Part shown: positions 52,269 through 59,962 of the stretch, piece after piece | How positions within the stretch are numbered: the first letter of the stretch is position 1 | How the letters are laid out: every line of letters begins with the position of its first letter | Source of the DNA: Devosia sp. SD17-2 | GTDB taxonomy: Bacteria; Pseudomonadota; Alphaproteobacteria; Rhizobiales; Devosiaceae | Reading direction: 5' to 3' | NCBI RefSeq assembly: GCF_029201565.1 | Contig: NZ_CP104002.1 | Location: 3,489,001-3,553,000 of the forward strand | DNA length: 64,000 nt | Position numbers and translations under genes: made by a program | Notes under the pieces: model-generated | Database searches by the model: none | Told to the model about the DNA's origin: nothing | The model's input: the letters and a program-made list of their open reading frames with translations, nothing else

Positions 52269-53204
52269 ATGCGCGATCCTTACACCGTGCTCGGGGTACC
52301 ACGGTCCGCAAGCGAGAAGGACATCAAGTCCGCCTATCGCAAGCTGGCCAAAACCTACCACCCCGACCAGAATCCCGATGACCCTTCGGCCCATGCCAAG
52401 TTTGCAGAGGCAGCCAATGCCTATGACCTGCTGAGCAATGCGGAAAAGCGGGGCCAGTTCGACCGTGGCGAGATCGACGCCGACGGTAATCCGCGCTTTG
52501 CCGGCTTTGGCGGCGGCGGAGCCAGGGGCGGTCCGCGCGGCGCGGCCGGCGGCGGGTTTTCGGCCGAGGACATTCTCAAGGAATTCATGAGCGGCTTTGG
52601 CGGCCAGCCCCGCGGCGGCGCAGGCGGCGGTGCGCGCACGGCCGGCGGCGCCCAGTGGGACCCGTTCACGGGTGGCGCCACAGGCGGCCGCGCGGGCAAG
52701 GGCGAGGACATTATCGTCAATATCGCCGTGTCGCTGGAGGATGCGCACAAGGCCGCTTCCGTGCCGGTGCGCATGCCCTCGGGCAAGGTGCTGTCGGTCA
52801 AGCTGCCGGAAAAGGTCGAAGAGAACCAGCAGATCCGCCTCAAGGGTCAGGGCTCTCCCGGACCGATGGGCGAGCCGGGCGATGCGCTGGTGACGGTGAA
52901 GTTCGAAAAATCCAAGCAGTTCCGTCGGGACGGCTCGGATATTCGCACCGATGTGGCCATTGCGCTCTACGAGGCCGTGCTCGGCGCGAAAGTGCGCGTG
53001 CCGACGCTCGATGGTCCGGTTGAGCTCAACCTGCCGCCCGGGGTCGATACCGGCAAGGCGCTGCGCCTCAAGGGCAAGGGGCTTTACGGCGACGGCGATC
53101 TCTATGTGAACCTGCGCGTCATCCTGCCGCCGGGCGGAGATCCCGACCTCGAAGCGCTGGCGCGCTTCATGCGCGACCAGAAGCCGTACAGCGTGCGCGA
53201 CTAG
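52269..53204 (+). CDS. DnaJ-family protein (CbpA-like, no zinc finger)
   Basis: A 311-residue Hsp70 co-chaperone of the CbpA type. I start it at ATG 52269 (MRDPYTVLGVPRSASEKDIK); the upstream extension overlaps pdxH antisense and is not credible. The J domain has the HPD motif at residues 31-33. A Gly/Ala-rich linker of about 70 residues follows (GFGGGGARGGPRGAAGG). The C-terminal substrate-binding domains carry DIIVNIAVSLEDAHKAASV, RLKGQGSPGPMGEPGD and LRLKGKGLYGDGDLYV. There is no Cys-rich zinc domain. A small membrane protein gene follows 3 bp later. Confidence 0.93.
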   Translation: MRDPYTVLGVPRSASEKDIKSAYRKLAKTYHPDQNPDDPSAHAKFAEAANAYDLLSNAEKRGQFDRGEIDADGNPRFAGFGGGGARGGPRGAAGGGFSAEDILKEFMSGFGGQPRGGAGGGARTAGGAQWDPFTGGATGGRAGKGEDIIVNIAVSLEDAHKAASVPVRMPSGKVLSVKLPEKVEENQQIRLKGQGSPGPMGEPGDALVTVKFEKSKQFRRDGSDIRTDVAIALYEAVLGAKVRVPTLDGPVELNLPPGVDTGKALRLKGKGLYGDGDLYVNLRVILPPGGDPDLEALARFMRDQKPYSVRD

Positions 53205-53207
53205 CCC

Positions 53208-53540
53208 ATGCACCGGTTCATGCTGGCGGGCGTCGCAGTGGCAGCACTCCTCATGGTTGGGGGCATGCTGCTGCTGGGCCTGCCAGGTGGCATTTATGCA
53301 GAACTGACTGCCCCTGTGGTCGAACTGCTGCGCGGCCTGCCGCAGGGGAGCCTGCTCGACAATGACCGGGCCTGGCCGACCGCCATATTGATGGCGCTGA
53401 TCGTGCCCCCTGCCCTGCCGGTCAGCATGTGGATCATCGGCTGGGTCCGCCCGCAGGCGCATTGGCTCGAAGGCACAGCCTGGGTGCTGGGCGGGATGTA
53501 TCTCTGGGCGCTAGCCGTGATGTTTTACGCCAGTTTTTAG
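53208..53540 (+). CDS. Small hypothetical membrane protein (110 aa)
   Basis: The protein has three or four hydrophobic segments: MLAGVAVAALLMVGGMLLLG, then after a polar stretch PTAILMALIVPPALPVSMWI, and WVLGGMYLWALAVMFYASF. It starts 3 bp after the DnaJ-like gene, so they share a transcript. I do not recognise a characterised family. Confidence 0.7.
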   Translation: MHRFMLAGVAVAALLMVGGMLLLGLPGGIYAELTAPVVELLRGLPQGSLLDNDRAWPTAILMALIVPPALPVSMWIIGWVRPQAHWLEGTAWVLGGMYLWALAVMFYASF

Positions 53541-53555
53541 CTCCGATGAGCTTTT

Positions 53556-53611
53556 GTCATGACCCGGCTTGCCCGGGTGATCTTGGCTGAGGTGCGATAG
53601 ATTGCCCGGAC
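53556..53611. repeat. REP-like palindrome pair, left portion, interrupted by the IS110-family element
   Basis: Arm 1 (53556-53582) begins GTCATGACCCGGCTTG. Arm 2 starts GATTGCCCGGAC at 53600-53611 and is cut there. The remainder, AAGCCGGGCAATGAC, is found at 54753-54767 on the other side of the insertion. Once rejoined, arm 2 is an inverted copy of arm 1 with about 22 of 27 bases matching. Confidence 0.75.
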
Positions 53612-53626
53612 GAGCAACCGTGGACA

Positions 53627-54568
53627 TCACTGTTGGAATGCCGGTTCCTGTCGGGCGATGGCGTTGAGGATTGTGATGAGTTTTCTCACCGTTGCGATCA
53701 TGGCGAGTTTGAAGGGTTTTCCGCGCAGGCGCAGTCTTTGATAGAAGTCGCCGAGAACGGGGTCTTTCACCTTGATGGCGCTGAGCACGGCCATGTAGGC
53801 GATATCGCGCAGATGTTTTCGTCCGCCAAGACAGCGGCCGTTGCGATCCGATGCGCCCGATTGGCGGGCATAAGGGGCAACGCCGATGAGTGCTGCGGCC
53901 ACCTTGGCGGAGACCTTGCCGAGCTCGGGCATGTCGGCCAGTAAGGCGATCGCCAGAACCGGACCGACGCCGGTCACCTGCCGCAGCCGCGCCTGGCGCT
54001 GCTGGAGCTGGCGATTGTCGGCGAGAAGGGCAGTGATGGCCGCTTCGATGCGTTTGATCTCCAGGGCGATGGCCGCCAGACGCTCCTCGATCAGGCTGCG
54101 CACAAGCGGCTCGTCGATGGTATCGAGCTGACTGACAAGGCCGCTCTTTTCCGCAACGATCCGCCGCCGATGGGCTGTGAACGCGCTCAGCCTTTGTCGG
54201 ATCGGATCAGACACATAAGGGGTCAAGCTGGCGCGCACGGCCTGCAGATAACGCGCGATCAGAGCGGCATCGATCTTGTCGGTTTTGGCCAATTGGCCGA
54301 TACCCCGCGCGTAACTGCGGATCCGCGCCGGGGCTAGAACATGCACTTCAAGGCCAGCGGCATGCAGGCTCTCGGCCACGCGGGCTTCATAGCCTCCCGA
54401 GGCTTCGAGCCCGATGGCCAACGGCCCCAGTCTGGCCAGGCGCTGCGTCAGCTCGGCGAGCGCCTCCGGTCCAGTGCTGCAACGCCAGGATTTGCCAGCG
54501 GGATGGGTATGAACGTCCAGATGCGTCTTGGAAACGTCGATGCCAACGAAGAGGGTGTCGTGTATCAT
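53627..54568 (-). CDS. IS110-family transposase (DEDD recombinase)
   Basis: A 313-residue recombinase. The N-terminal RuvC-like domain has the DEDD residues at Asp11 (LFVGIDVSKTHLDV), Glu55 (IGLEASGGYE), and Asp97/Asp100 (KTDKIDAALIARY). A coiled-coil linker covers about residues 150-195. The C-terminal Transposase_20 domain contains LRQVTGVGPVLAIALLADMP and the serine motif APYARQSGASDRNG, with Ser237 the likely nucleophile. The frame is complete with all catalytic residues, so the protein could be active. IS110 enzymes are guided by an RNA made from their own non-coding end. Confidence 0.96.
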   Translation of the reverse strand: MIHDTLFVGIDVSKTHLDVHTHPAGKSWRCSTGPEALAELTQRLARLGPLAIGLEASGGYEARVAESLHAAGLEVHVLAPARIRSYARGIGQLAKTDKIDAALIARYLQAVRASLTPYVSDPIRQRLSAFTAHRRRIVAEKSGLVSQLDTIDEPLVRSLIEERLAAIALEIKRIEAAITALLADNRQLQQRQARLRQVTGVGPVLAIALLADMPELGKVSAKVAAALIGVAPYARQSGASDRNGRCLGGRKHLRDIAYMAVLSAIKVKDPVLGDFYQRLRLRGKPFKLAMIATVRKLITILNAIARQEPAFQQ

Positions 54569-54570
54569 GA

Positions 54571-54750
54571 CCTTGCTCCCAGGCTTGTGGTGCGGGCAAC
54601 AGCCCGATCAACCGTTCGGGGTCAAAGGGAGCAGACAGGGCCTTGCTCGTCCTCGGCTGTGACAAACCAGCCGGACAAAACGGCCTCCTGACTGCATCAG
54701 CCGGGATGCGCAACCCGGCTGATGCCACCACTAAAGCACAGATCCTCCAC
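54571..54750 (-). ncRNA. Candidate bridge RNA of the IS110-family element
   Basis: This non-coding left end, read on the transposase strand, can be folded by hand in the order known for bridge RNAs. First is a 5' stem-loop with a perfect 12 bp stem (54714-54725 with 54694-54705). Next is an internal loop enclosed by CAGG..GGCC/GGCC-CUG pairs and capped by a GGCUG/CAGCC hairpin (54668-54672 with 54655-54659). Last is a second internal loop enclosed by UGCUCCC/GGGAGCA (54627-54633 with 54574-54580) and capped by CCCGA/UCGGG (54616-54620 with 54603-54607). Loop strands contain UUGUCC, matching the target core, and ACGAGCAA, complementary to the right end. RNA boundaries are estimated. Confidence 0.65.
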
Positions 54751-54752
54751 AC

Positions 54753-54767
54753 AAGCCGGGCAATGAC
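54753..54767. repeat. REP-like palindrome pair, right portion
   Basis: AAGCCGGGCAATGAC is the continuation of the arm interrupted at 53611. Confidence 0.7.
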
Positions 54768-54795
54768 GATGGGTGGGATGGAGCAGAGGCTCTCG

Positions 54796-54838
54796 CCCCC
54801 CACCCCTGCCCTCCCCACAAGGGGAGGGAGTTGGGCCG
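54796..54838. repeat. Intergenic palindrome, CCTCCCC/GGGGAGG family
   Basis: CCCTCCCCacaaGGGGAGGG lies just past the carbonic anhydrase stop codon and may also end its transcript. Confidence 0.55.
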
Positions 54839-54841
54839 GTG

Positions 54842-55543
54842 TCAGACCAGGCCGACAGACCCTGTCGCGAGATCGTAGACTGCGCCGACCACTTTGACGC
54901 CGCCTGAGGCGACCTGGCCTGCGATGATCGGCTCGGCCGTGGTGAGGCGGTTGACGCCGAGACGGACGTTTTCAGTGATTGCGGTGTTGAGAATGTCGCC
55001 ATCGGCCGCGAGTGCGGTTTCGGCGGCCGGCTTGATCTCGCGCAGCATTTCGGGGAGATGGCCGGGAAGCTCGATCTTGTCGCGCACGACCTTGATGGCC
55101 GCATCGACGGCGCCGCAATTTGAATGGCCGAGCACCATGATGAGGCGCGTGCCGAGGAAATTGACGGCGTATTCGAGACTGGCGAGGCCATCGTCGCTGA
55201 CGAAATTTCCGGCGAGACGGACGACGAAGAGATCGCCGGGGCCCTGATCGAAGGCGAGTTCCGGGGACACGCGGGAGTCCGCGCAACTGAGGATGGCGGC
55301 GAAGGGCCGCTGGGTCAGCGCACGCTGGGCGCGGCCGACAGAGAAATCCGTGTTGGTGCGGGTGCCGGAGGCGTAACGGGCATTGCCGTCGATGAGGCGC
55401 TGCAGGGCGGCGTCGGGATCCACCGTATCGGCGACCGACTGGGCGGACGCTGGCAGCGCGCTGGCGGCAAAGGCGGCGAGGCCGCCAAGCAGGACGGTGC
55501 GCCGGGACGGAGCCGGCACGGGCAGGCCGCAGATCTCACACAT
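54842..55543 (-). CDS. Beta-class carbonic anhydrase with a Tat-type signal
   Basis: A 233-residue zinc enzyme interconverting CO2 and bicarbonate. I choose ATG 55543 (MCEICGLPVPAPSRRTVLLG), preceded by GGAGGA, over the frame opening 15 bp earlier. The N-terminus holds a twin-arginine-like motif SRRTVLLGGLAAFAASAL, so export in folded form to the periplasm is predicted. Zinc ligands are seen in AILSCADSRVS and LGHSNCGAVDAA. An unusual CEIC pair precedes the signal. Periplasmic beta carbonic anhydrases with Tat signals are known in proteobacteria. Confidence 0.92.
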   Translation of the reverse strand: MCEICGLPVPAPSRRTVLLGGLAAFAASALPASAQSVADTVDPDAALQRLIDGNARYASGTRTNTDFSVGRAQRALTQRPFAAILSCADSRVSPELAFDQGPGDLFVVRLAGNFVSDDGLASLEYAVNFLGTRLIMVLGHSNCGAVDAAIKVVRDKIELPGHLPEMLREIKPAAETALAADGDILNTAITENVRLGVNRLTTAEPIIAGQVASGGVKVVGAVYDLATGSVGLV

Positions 55544-55611
55544 ATTGTCCTCCCCCAAGGTACGGAGGGAGTGTGCATGAGCGGATTTACGAATTCCAGC
55601 GGGAAATGGGA

Positions 55612-56556
55612 TCAGCCGCGCGGGGCGGCGGCGCGGGCGAGGCGGTCGTTGATCGCTTCGCCGAGACCCGTTTCCGGAACCGGGGCCACGGCGATGGTCG
55701 GGACACCCGCGGCGTCGAGTTCATGCAGCATGGCAAAGAGGTTGCGCGCGGCTTCGCGGAGATCGCCTGTGGGCGAGAGGTTTCTCGTGGGGCCGTCGAA
55801 TTTTTCTTCGGCGGCGGGGCCGAAGGCGAGATAGGCTTCGCCCTTTTGCGGTGCGGTGTTTAGGCGGATATGGGCCTCGGGGGCGTAGTGGCTGAGCAAC
55901 ATGCCGGGCGCGGAAATCTTGGCGCCCTTTTCTGCCAGCTCGACCTTCATGCCCATGGCCGCCTCGATATCTTCGCGCGCCATGGCGCCGGCGCGCAGCT
56001 GGACGAGACGATCGCCATCAATGGTGATGATGGTGGACTCAACACCGGCCTTGCAGGGCCCGCCATCGAGGACGGGGACGGCGCCGGCGAAACCGCGGCG
56101 CACCTGCTCGGCCGTCGTTGGCGAGAGCTTCCCGGATGGATTGGCAGACGGCGCGGCAAGCGGGCGGCCGGTGGTGCGGAGGAGTTCGCGGGCCAGCGGA
56201 TGATCGGGGATGCGGATGGCGACGGTCGAGAGACCGGCCGTCGCCACATCTGCCAGGCCATTGCCGGGCTTTTGCGGCAGGACAATGCTGAGCGGGCCGG
56301 GCCAGAGCGCAGCAAGCCGCAGCGCCAGCGGCGAGAACTCGGCAAAATTCTGCGCCATATCGAGATCGGCAACATGGATGATCAGCGGATTGAAGCGGGG
56401 ACGGCCCTTGGTCTCGTAAATCGAGAGCACGGCGTCGGCATTGGTGGCGTCTGCGCCCAGACCATAGACAGTCTCGGTGGGGAAGGCGCAGAGCTTTCCG
56501 TCTCGCAGCAGGGCTGCGGCGCGCTCAATCTCTAGCTGGTCCGGGGAAATGGTCAT
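55612..56556 (-). CDS. tsaC: L-threonylcarbamoyladenylate synthase (Sua5/TsaC)
   Basis: A 314-residue enzyme that makes threonylcarbamoyl-AMP for the t6A37 modification of ANN-decoding tRNAs. The YrdC domain covers residues 1-200, with LCAFPTETVYGLGADATN, KGRPRFNPLIIHV, and the phosphate-binding segment GRPLAAPSANPSGKLSP. The length and the C-terminal domain after a linker (LLSHYAPEAHIRL) show the Sua5 type rather than short TsaC. It is divergent from the HDAC-like gene, with 65 bp between starts. Confidence 0.94.
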   Translation of the reverse strand: MTISPDQLEIERAAALLRDGKLCAFPTETVYGLGADATNADAVLSIYETKGRPRFNPLIIHVADLDMAQNFAEFSPLALRLAALWPGPLSIVLPQKPGNGLADVATAGLSTVAIRIPDHPLARELLRTTGRPLAAPSANPSGKLSPTTAEQVRRGFAGAVPVLDGGPCKAGVESTIITIDGDRLVQLRAGAMAREDIEAAMGMKVELAEKGAKISAPGMLLSHYAPEAHIRLNTAPQKGEAYLAFGPAAEEKFDGPTRNLSPTGDLREAARNLFAMLHELDAAGVPTIAVAPVPETGLGEAINDRLARAAAPRG

Positions 56557-56621
56557 GGCGGCTGTTTGACAACAGGCCCGGGCCGCGTCAAGACACAGAT
56601 GCGCATCTCCGGAAGGCCACA

Positions 56622-57569
56622 GTGAGCACGCTTCTCGTCAGTCAACGTAATTTTGAGGACCACCGGACTCCGCAAGGACATTCCGAGCGGGCCGACCGCA
56701 TGCGCGCGATCGAGGATGCGCTGGGGGCGAGTCTTTTTGACGGGCTGGTGCGCATGGATGCGCCTGACGGCGATATCACGCTGGCCGAACTGGTGCACGA
56801 CGGCAGCTATATGGGCCAGCTGCGCGACGCGCGGCCCGCTGAAGGCATCGGCCAGCTCGATGCAGACACCTTCATCTCCGATCGCTCGCTGGACGCGGTT
56901 TCGACCGGCCTCGGCGGGGCGCTCGCCGGGTTGCATGGCGTGTTGCTGGGCGATGTCGACAATGCGTTTTGCGCCATTCGTCCGCCGGGGCACCACGCGG
57001 AAATTGCGCGGCCGATGGGCTTTTGCCTCATCAACACGATCGCAATCGCAGCGCGGGAAGCGCAGCGCAAATATGGCGCGGAGCGGATCGCCATTGTCGA
57101 TTTTGACGTGCACCACGGCAATGGCACGCAGGACATTTTCAAAGACGACCCCAATATTTTCTTCGCCTCAAGCCACCAGATGCCGCTGTATCCCGGCACG
57201 GGGCACCCGTCGGAAACCGGCGTCGGCAATATTTTCAATGTGGCGCTCGATGCGCAGGGCGATGGCAGCGATATGCGCGCCGCCTACAAGGACACGATCC
57301 TGCCGGCGCTCGACAATTTCGCCCCGGACCTTTTGCTGATCTCGGCAGGGTTTGACGCGCACAGGCTCGACCCGCTGGCGCAGCTCAACTGGGAAGACAG
57401 CGACTATTCCTGGCTCACGGGAAAGTTGATGGATGTCGCCGAGCGCCGCTGCGGCAACCGGATTGTGTCGCTGCTCGAAGGTGGCTATGACCTCAAGGGC
57501 CTCGCCGGGGGCGTGCGCCACCATGTGGCCATGCTGCTGAACGGGGTTGCGCCCACGGACAAGGAATAG
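56622..57569 (+). CDS. Histone-deacetylase-family (acetoin utilisation/acetylpolyamine amidohydrolase-like) protein
   Basis: A 315-residue zinc-dependent amidohydrolase of the HDAC superfamily, cytoplasmic. It starts at GTG 56622 behind a GGAAGG site. Active-site motifs are [18 protein letters not shown], the metal ligands in [15 protein letters not shown], and [17 protein letters not shown]. The gene lies 8 bp ahead of xseB, an arrangement common in alphaproteobacteria. The natural substrate of this branch is not established. Confidence 0.93.
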   Translation: MSTLLVSQRNFEDHRTPQGHSERADRMRAIEDALGASLFDGLVRMDAPDGDITLAELVHDGSYMGQLRDARPAEGIGQLDADTFISDRSLDAVSTGLGGALAGLHGVLLGDVDNAFCAIRPPGHHAEIARPMGFCLINTIAIAAREAQRKYGAERIAIVDFDVHHGNGTQDIFKDDPNIFFASSHQMPLYPGTGHPSETGVGNIFNVALDAQGDGSDMRAAYKDTILPALDNFAPDLLLISAGFDAHRLDPLAQLNWEDSDYSWLTGKLMDVAERRCGNRIVSLLEGGYDLKGLAGGVRHHVAMLLNGVAPTDKE

Positions 57570-57577
57570 GACGAGCC

Positions 57578-57829
57578 ATGGCTGAAACTGCCCATGACGA
57601 TGTGAAGTCGCTGAGCTTCGAAGCCGCGCTGGAACAACTCGAGCAGATCGTCCAGAAGCTCGAAAGCGGCCGCGCCCCGCTGGCGGAATCGATCGCCATT
57701 TATGAGCGCGGTGAAGCCCTCAAGGCGCATTGCGAAACCCTGCTGCGCACGGCCGAAGCGCGCATCGAGAAGATCACGCTCAGCCGTGAAGGCAAGGCCG
57801 TGGGTGTGGAACCGCTCGACGCGAACTGA
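57578..57829 (+). CDS. xseB: Exodeoxyribonuclease VII small subunit
   Basis: An 83-residue all-helical subunit of the XseA-XseB single-strand exonuclease. The conserved core is [20 protein letters not shown], then [18 protein letters not shown]. The tail is short and charged. The large subunit gene xseA is not in the window. The ATG is 8 bp after the HDAC-like stop with an AGGACGAG site inside the gap, so the two genes are co-transcribed. Confidence 0.95.
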   Translation: MAETAHDDVKSLSFEAALEQLEQIVQKLESGRAPLAESIAIYERGEALKAHCETLLRTAEARIEKITLSREGKAVGVEPLDAN

Positions 57830-57852
57830 GGTTTTTCGGGGCCGCGCGTTGA

Positions 57853-57896
57853 GGCCCCCTCACCCTAGCCCTCTCCCCGGAGGGGCGAGGGGATTT
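57853..57896. repeat. Intergenic palindrome, CCTCCCC/GGGGAGG family
   Basis: CCCTCTCCCCggAGGGGCGAGGGG forms an imperfect stem after xseB. It may mark the end of the HDAC-xseB transcript. Confidence 0.5.
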
Positions 57897-57973
57897 GGCC
57901 GGTGGGTGCGGATCGATCCTGCCTTGAGCAGTAAATCGCGACGCTGCGTCCGGTGCCAGAAAGTTACAAAACA

Positions 57974-58570
57974 ATGACGAATAAAGGTCTGCGCAATTTT
58001 CGGATCGTGCTGTGGGTGCTGGTGGCGATTGTCGCTATTGGCGCGACGGCGCTCTACATGTTCCGACCGCCCCAGCGACCGCTGGGCGTGACCGGACAGG
58101 AATTTGCGCTGGCTTCGACCAAGGGCGGCACGTTTACGCAGAAGGATCTGGCGGGCACGCCAAGCCTGATTTTCTTCGGCTACACGTTCTGCCCGGATGT
58201 GTGTCCGACGACGCTGGCCGAGACCACAGCGTGGCGCGCCCAGCTGGGCCTTGATGCCGATGATCTGCGGATCATCTTTGTCACCGTTGATCCCCAGCGC
58301 GACACTTTCGACGCGGTGAAGGGCTATGTGGAGGGGTTCGATCCCTCCATTATCGGGCTCGTCGGTGACCAGGCGGCGACTGACAAGGCCAAGGCTGCCT
58401 TTGGCGTGTTCTCGGAAAAGTCCGGCGATGTGGAGGGCGAATTCTATCTCGTCAATCATACGGCGCTGACCTTCCTCATCGACAAGAACGGCCAGTTCCA
58501 GAGCACGATTTCCTATGAAGAAGCCCAGGACACCGCACTGGCCAAGGTCAAGCGGCTCGTCGAGGGGTGA
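57974..58570 (+). CDS. SCO1/SenC-type copper chaperone
   Basis: A 198-residue membrane-anchored periplasmic thioredoxin-fold protein that helps load copper into the CuA site of cytochrome oxidase. I start it at ATG 57974 (MTNKGLRNFRIVLWVL); a GTG at 57953 also opens the frame. One N-terminal helix anchors it. Copper ligands are the Cys pair in FFGYTFCPDVCPTTLAE and the His in LVNHTALTF near residue 161. DP and GQ elements (VTVDPQRDTFD) are typical. The stop overlaps the tlyA start by 4 bp (GTGA). Confidence 0.94.
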   Translation: MTNKGLRNFRIVLWVLVAIVAIGATALYMFRPPQRPLGVTGQEFALASTKGGTFTQKDLAGTPSLIFFGYTFCPDVCPTTLAETTAWRAQLGLDADDLRIIFVTVDPQRDTFDAVKGYVEGFDPSIIGLVGDQAATDKAKAAFGVFSEKSGDVEGEFYLVNHTALTFLIDKNGQFQSTISYEEAQDTALAKVKRLVEG

Positions 58571-59304
58571 GCGAGCGGATAAGGCTCGATCTGGCGCTGG
58601 AGCAACGCGGGCTGTTGCCCAGCCGGGCACGGGCGCGCGACGCCATTTTGCGCGGCACGGTGCTGGTCAATGGCGCACCGGCGAAGAAGCCCAATCAGAT
58701 GGTGGGTGCTGCCGACGCGGTGACGCTGGATGATCCCGCTGCGCGCTATGTGTCGCGCTCTGCGCTAAAACTGGTGGCGGGGCTGGATGCCGGGGCGGTG
58801 TCGGCCGAGGGGAAGGTTTGCCTCGACGTCGGGTCGTCGACGGGCGGGTTCACGCAGGTGTTGCTGGAGCGCGGTGCGGACAAGGTTTTTGCCGTGGATG
58901 TCGGACATGGGCAGTTGCACGAGAAACTGCACGGCGATGGGCGCGTGGTGAGCCTTGAGAGCACCAATGCGCGCGAGCTGGATCGGGAGACAATCCCGGA
59001 TGTGATAGATCTTCTGGTTTCCGACGTCAGCTTCGTGTCGGTGACCAAGGTATTGGAGGCGCCGCTGGCGCTGTGCGCTGAGAAGGCCGATGCGGTGATC
59101 CTCTTCAAGCCGCAGTTTGAAGTGGGCCGCGACCATATCGGCAAGGGCGGGATTGTGACCGACGACGCTGCCAGCGCGCGGGCGATGGAGGATGTTATCG
59201 CCTTCGTCGAGCGCCAGGGCTTTGCGCACCGGATGAGCGTGCCCTCGCCTATTGCGGGGGGAGACGGGAACAGGGAAACGGTGTTGGTGTTTTCGAGAGG
59301 CTAA
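58567..59304 (+). CDS. tlyA: TlyA-family rRNA 2'-O-methyltransferase (S4 plus FtsJ-like)
   Basis: A 245-residue protein. The N-terminal S4 domain (RIRLDLALEQRGLLPSRAR, GTVLVNGAPAKKPNQMV) binds RNA. The FtsJ/RrmJ-like SAM domain follows with YVSRSALKLVAGLDA, CLDVGSSTGGFTQVLLERG, and VSDVSFVSVTKVLEAP. Members methylate 16S and 23S rRNA; the hemolysin label is historical. It starts at GTG overlapping the sco gene, so the two are coupled. In many alphaproteobacteria tlyA follows xseB and dxs; dxs is not present here. Confidence 0.93.
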   Translation: MSERIRLDLALEQRGLLPSRARARDAILRGTVLVNGAPAKKPNQMVGAADAVTLDDPAARYVSRSALKLVAGLDAGAVSAEGKVCLDVGSSTGGFTQVLLERGADKVFAVDVGHGQLHEKLHGDGRVVSLESTNARELDRETIPDVIDLLVSDVSFVSVTKVLEAPLALCAEKADAVILFKPQFEVGRDHIGKGGIVTDDAASARAMEDVIAFVERQGFAHRMSVPSPIAGGDGNRETVLVFSRG

Positions 59305-59323
59305 GCCTGAGTTTTGTGGACGA

Positions 59324-59370
59324 GGCCCCACCCCACCCTCAATCCCTCCCCATCCAGGGGAGGGAGGCGA
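59324..59370. repeat. Intergenic palindrome, CCTCCCC/GGGGAGG family
   Basis: CCCTCCCCatccaGGGGAGGG forms a perfect 7 bp stem between convergent tlyA and the CAP-domain gene. Confidence 0.55.
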
Positions 59371-59446
59371 TAGAGCCGCTGGGTTGGCGAACTAGCCACA
59401 GAGTGTCTGAAACGAAGGCGCTAAGGTCGCGCCCGCAAGTGGTCCG

Positions 59447-59947
59447 TCAGAGCCAGGCCTGAAAGCTGCCGCCGGCGATGAGGGCCCAGTAGAGTTTTCC
59501 GGAACCCGTGCGCGCGGTGGCGAGGCCGAATTCGGTGAATTTGGGCGAGAGCAGCGTGTTGCGGTGGCCCTTGGAGGCCAGCCAGCCTTCGATGACATCG
59601 GGCAGGGTCTTGTAGCCCTTGGCGACGTTCTCGCCGACAGCGCCGAGATAGCCGGCTTCGGTGACGCGTTCACGCAGGGTGATGCCGAGGTCGTGGCTGA
59701 GCGTGTCCTTGCTCGCCATCAGGCGCGCATGGGAGCGAGAAGCTGCTTCGAGGCGCGGGTTATAGGTCCAGTCGGCGACGCCGTTGGCTTTGCGGACCGC
59801 ATTGATCGCCGCGATGATCTGCTCGCGCGAGAGGCTTTCCGGATTGGTCGAGGTCGACGCCGGCAGCGGCGGAATGGTGGCCGAGCAGGCAGCCAGCAGC
59901 GAGGCGGCGCCCATGGCGAGGACGGCGCGGCGGGACAGATCGAGCAT
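59447..59947 (-). CDS. CAP/SCP-domain lipoprotein
   Basis: A 166-residue exported protein. The signal (MLDLSRRAVLAMGAASLLAA) ends in a lipobox LAAC, so lipid attachment at Cys21 is predicted. The SRRAVLAM pattern also allows Tat export. The CAP domain follows: IIAAINAVRKANGVADWTYN, the HARLMASKDTLSHDLG segment with the cavity His, GENVAKGYKTLPDVIEGWL, and GHRNTLLSPKFTEFG. CAP proteins in bacteria are envelope proteins with unclear activities. Confidence 0.93.
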   Translation of the reverse strand: MLDLSRRAVLAMGAASLLAACSATIPPLPASTSTNPESLSREQIIAAINAVRKANGVADWTYNPRLEAASRSHARLMASKDTLSHDLGITLRERVTEAGYLGAVGENVAKGYKTLPDVIEGWLASKGHRNTLLSPKFTEFGLATARTGSGKLYWALIAGGSFQAWL

Positions 59948-59962
59948 CAGTAGGTTCCGGGG

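Larger units (their letters stand above)
53612..54752 (-). mobile_element. IS110-family insertion element, about 1141 bp, inserted in a REP-like palindrome
   Basis: Ends are inferred by rebuilding the target: joining base 53611 to 54753 restores an unbroken GCCCGGAC-AAGCCGGGC centre. An AC dinucleotide (GT in transposase orientation) is present at both junctions (53610-53611 and 54751-54752), as expected for the shared core used by IS110 recombinases. There are no terminal inverted repeats, which is normal for the family. The transposase occupies 53627-54568. Only 15 bp follow its stop codon, while about 180 bp precede its start. This short right end and long left end match the IS110 group, in which the left end encodes the bridge RNA. 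Confidence 0.8.
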
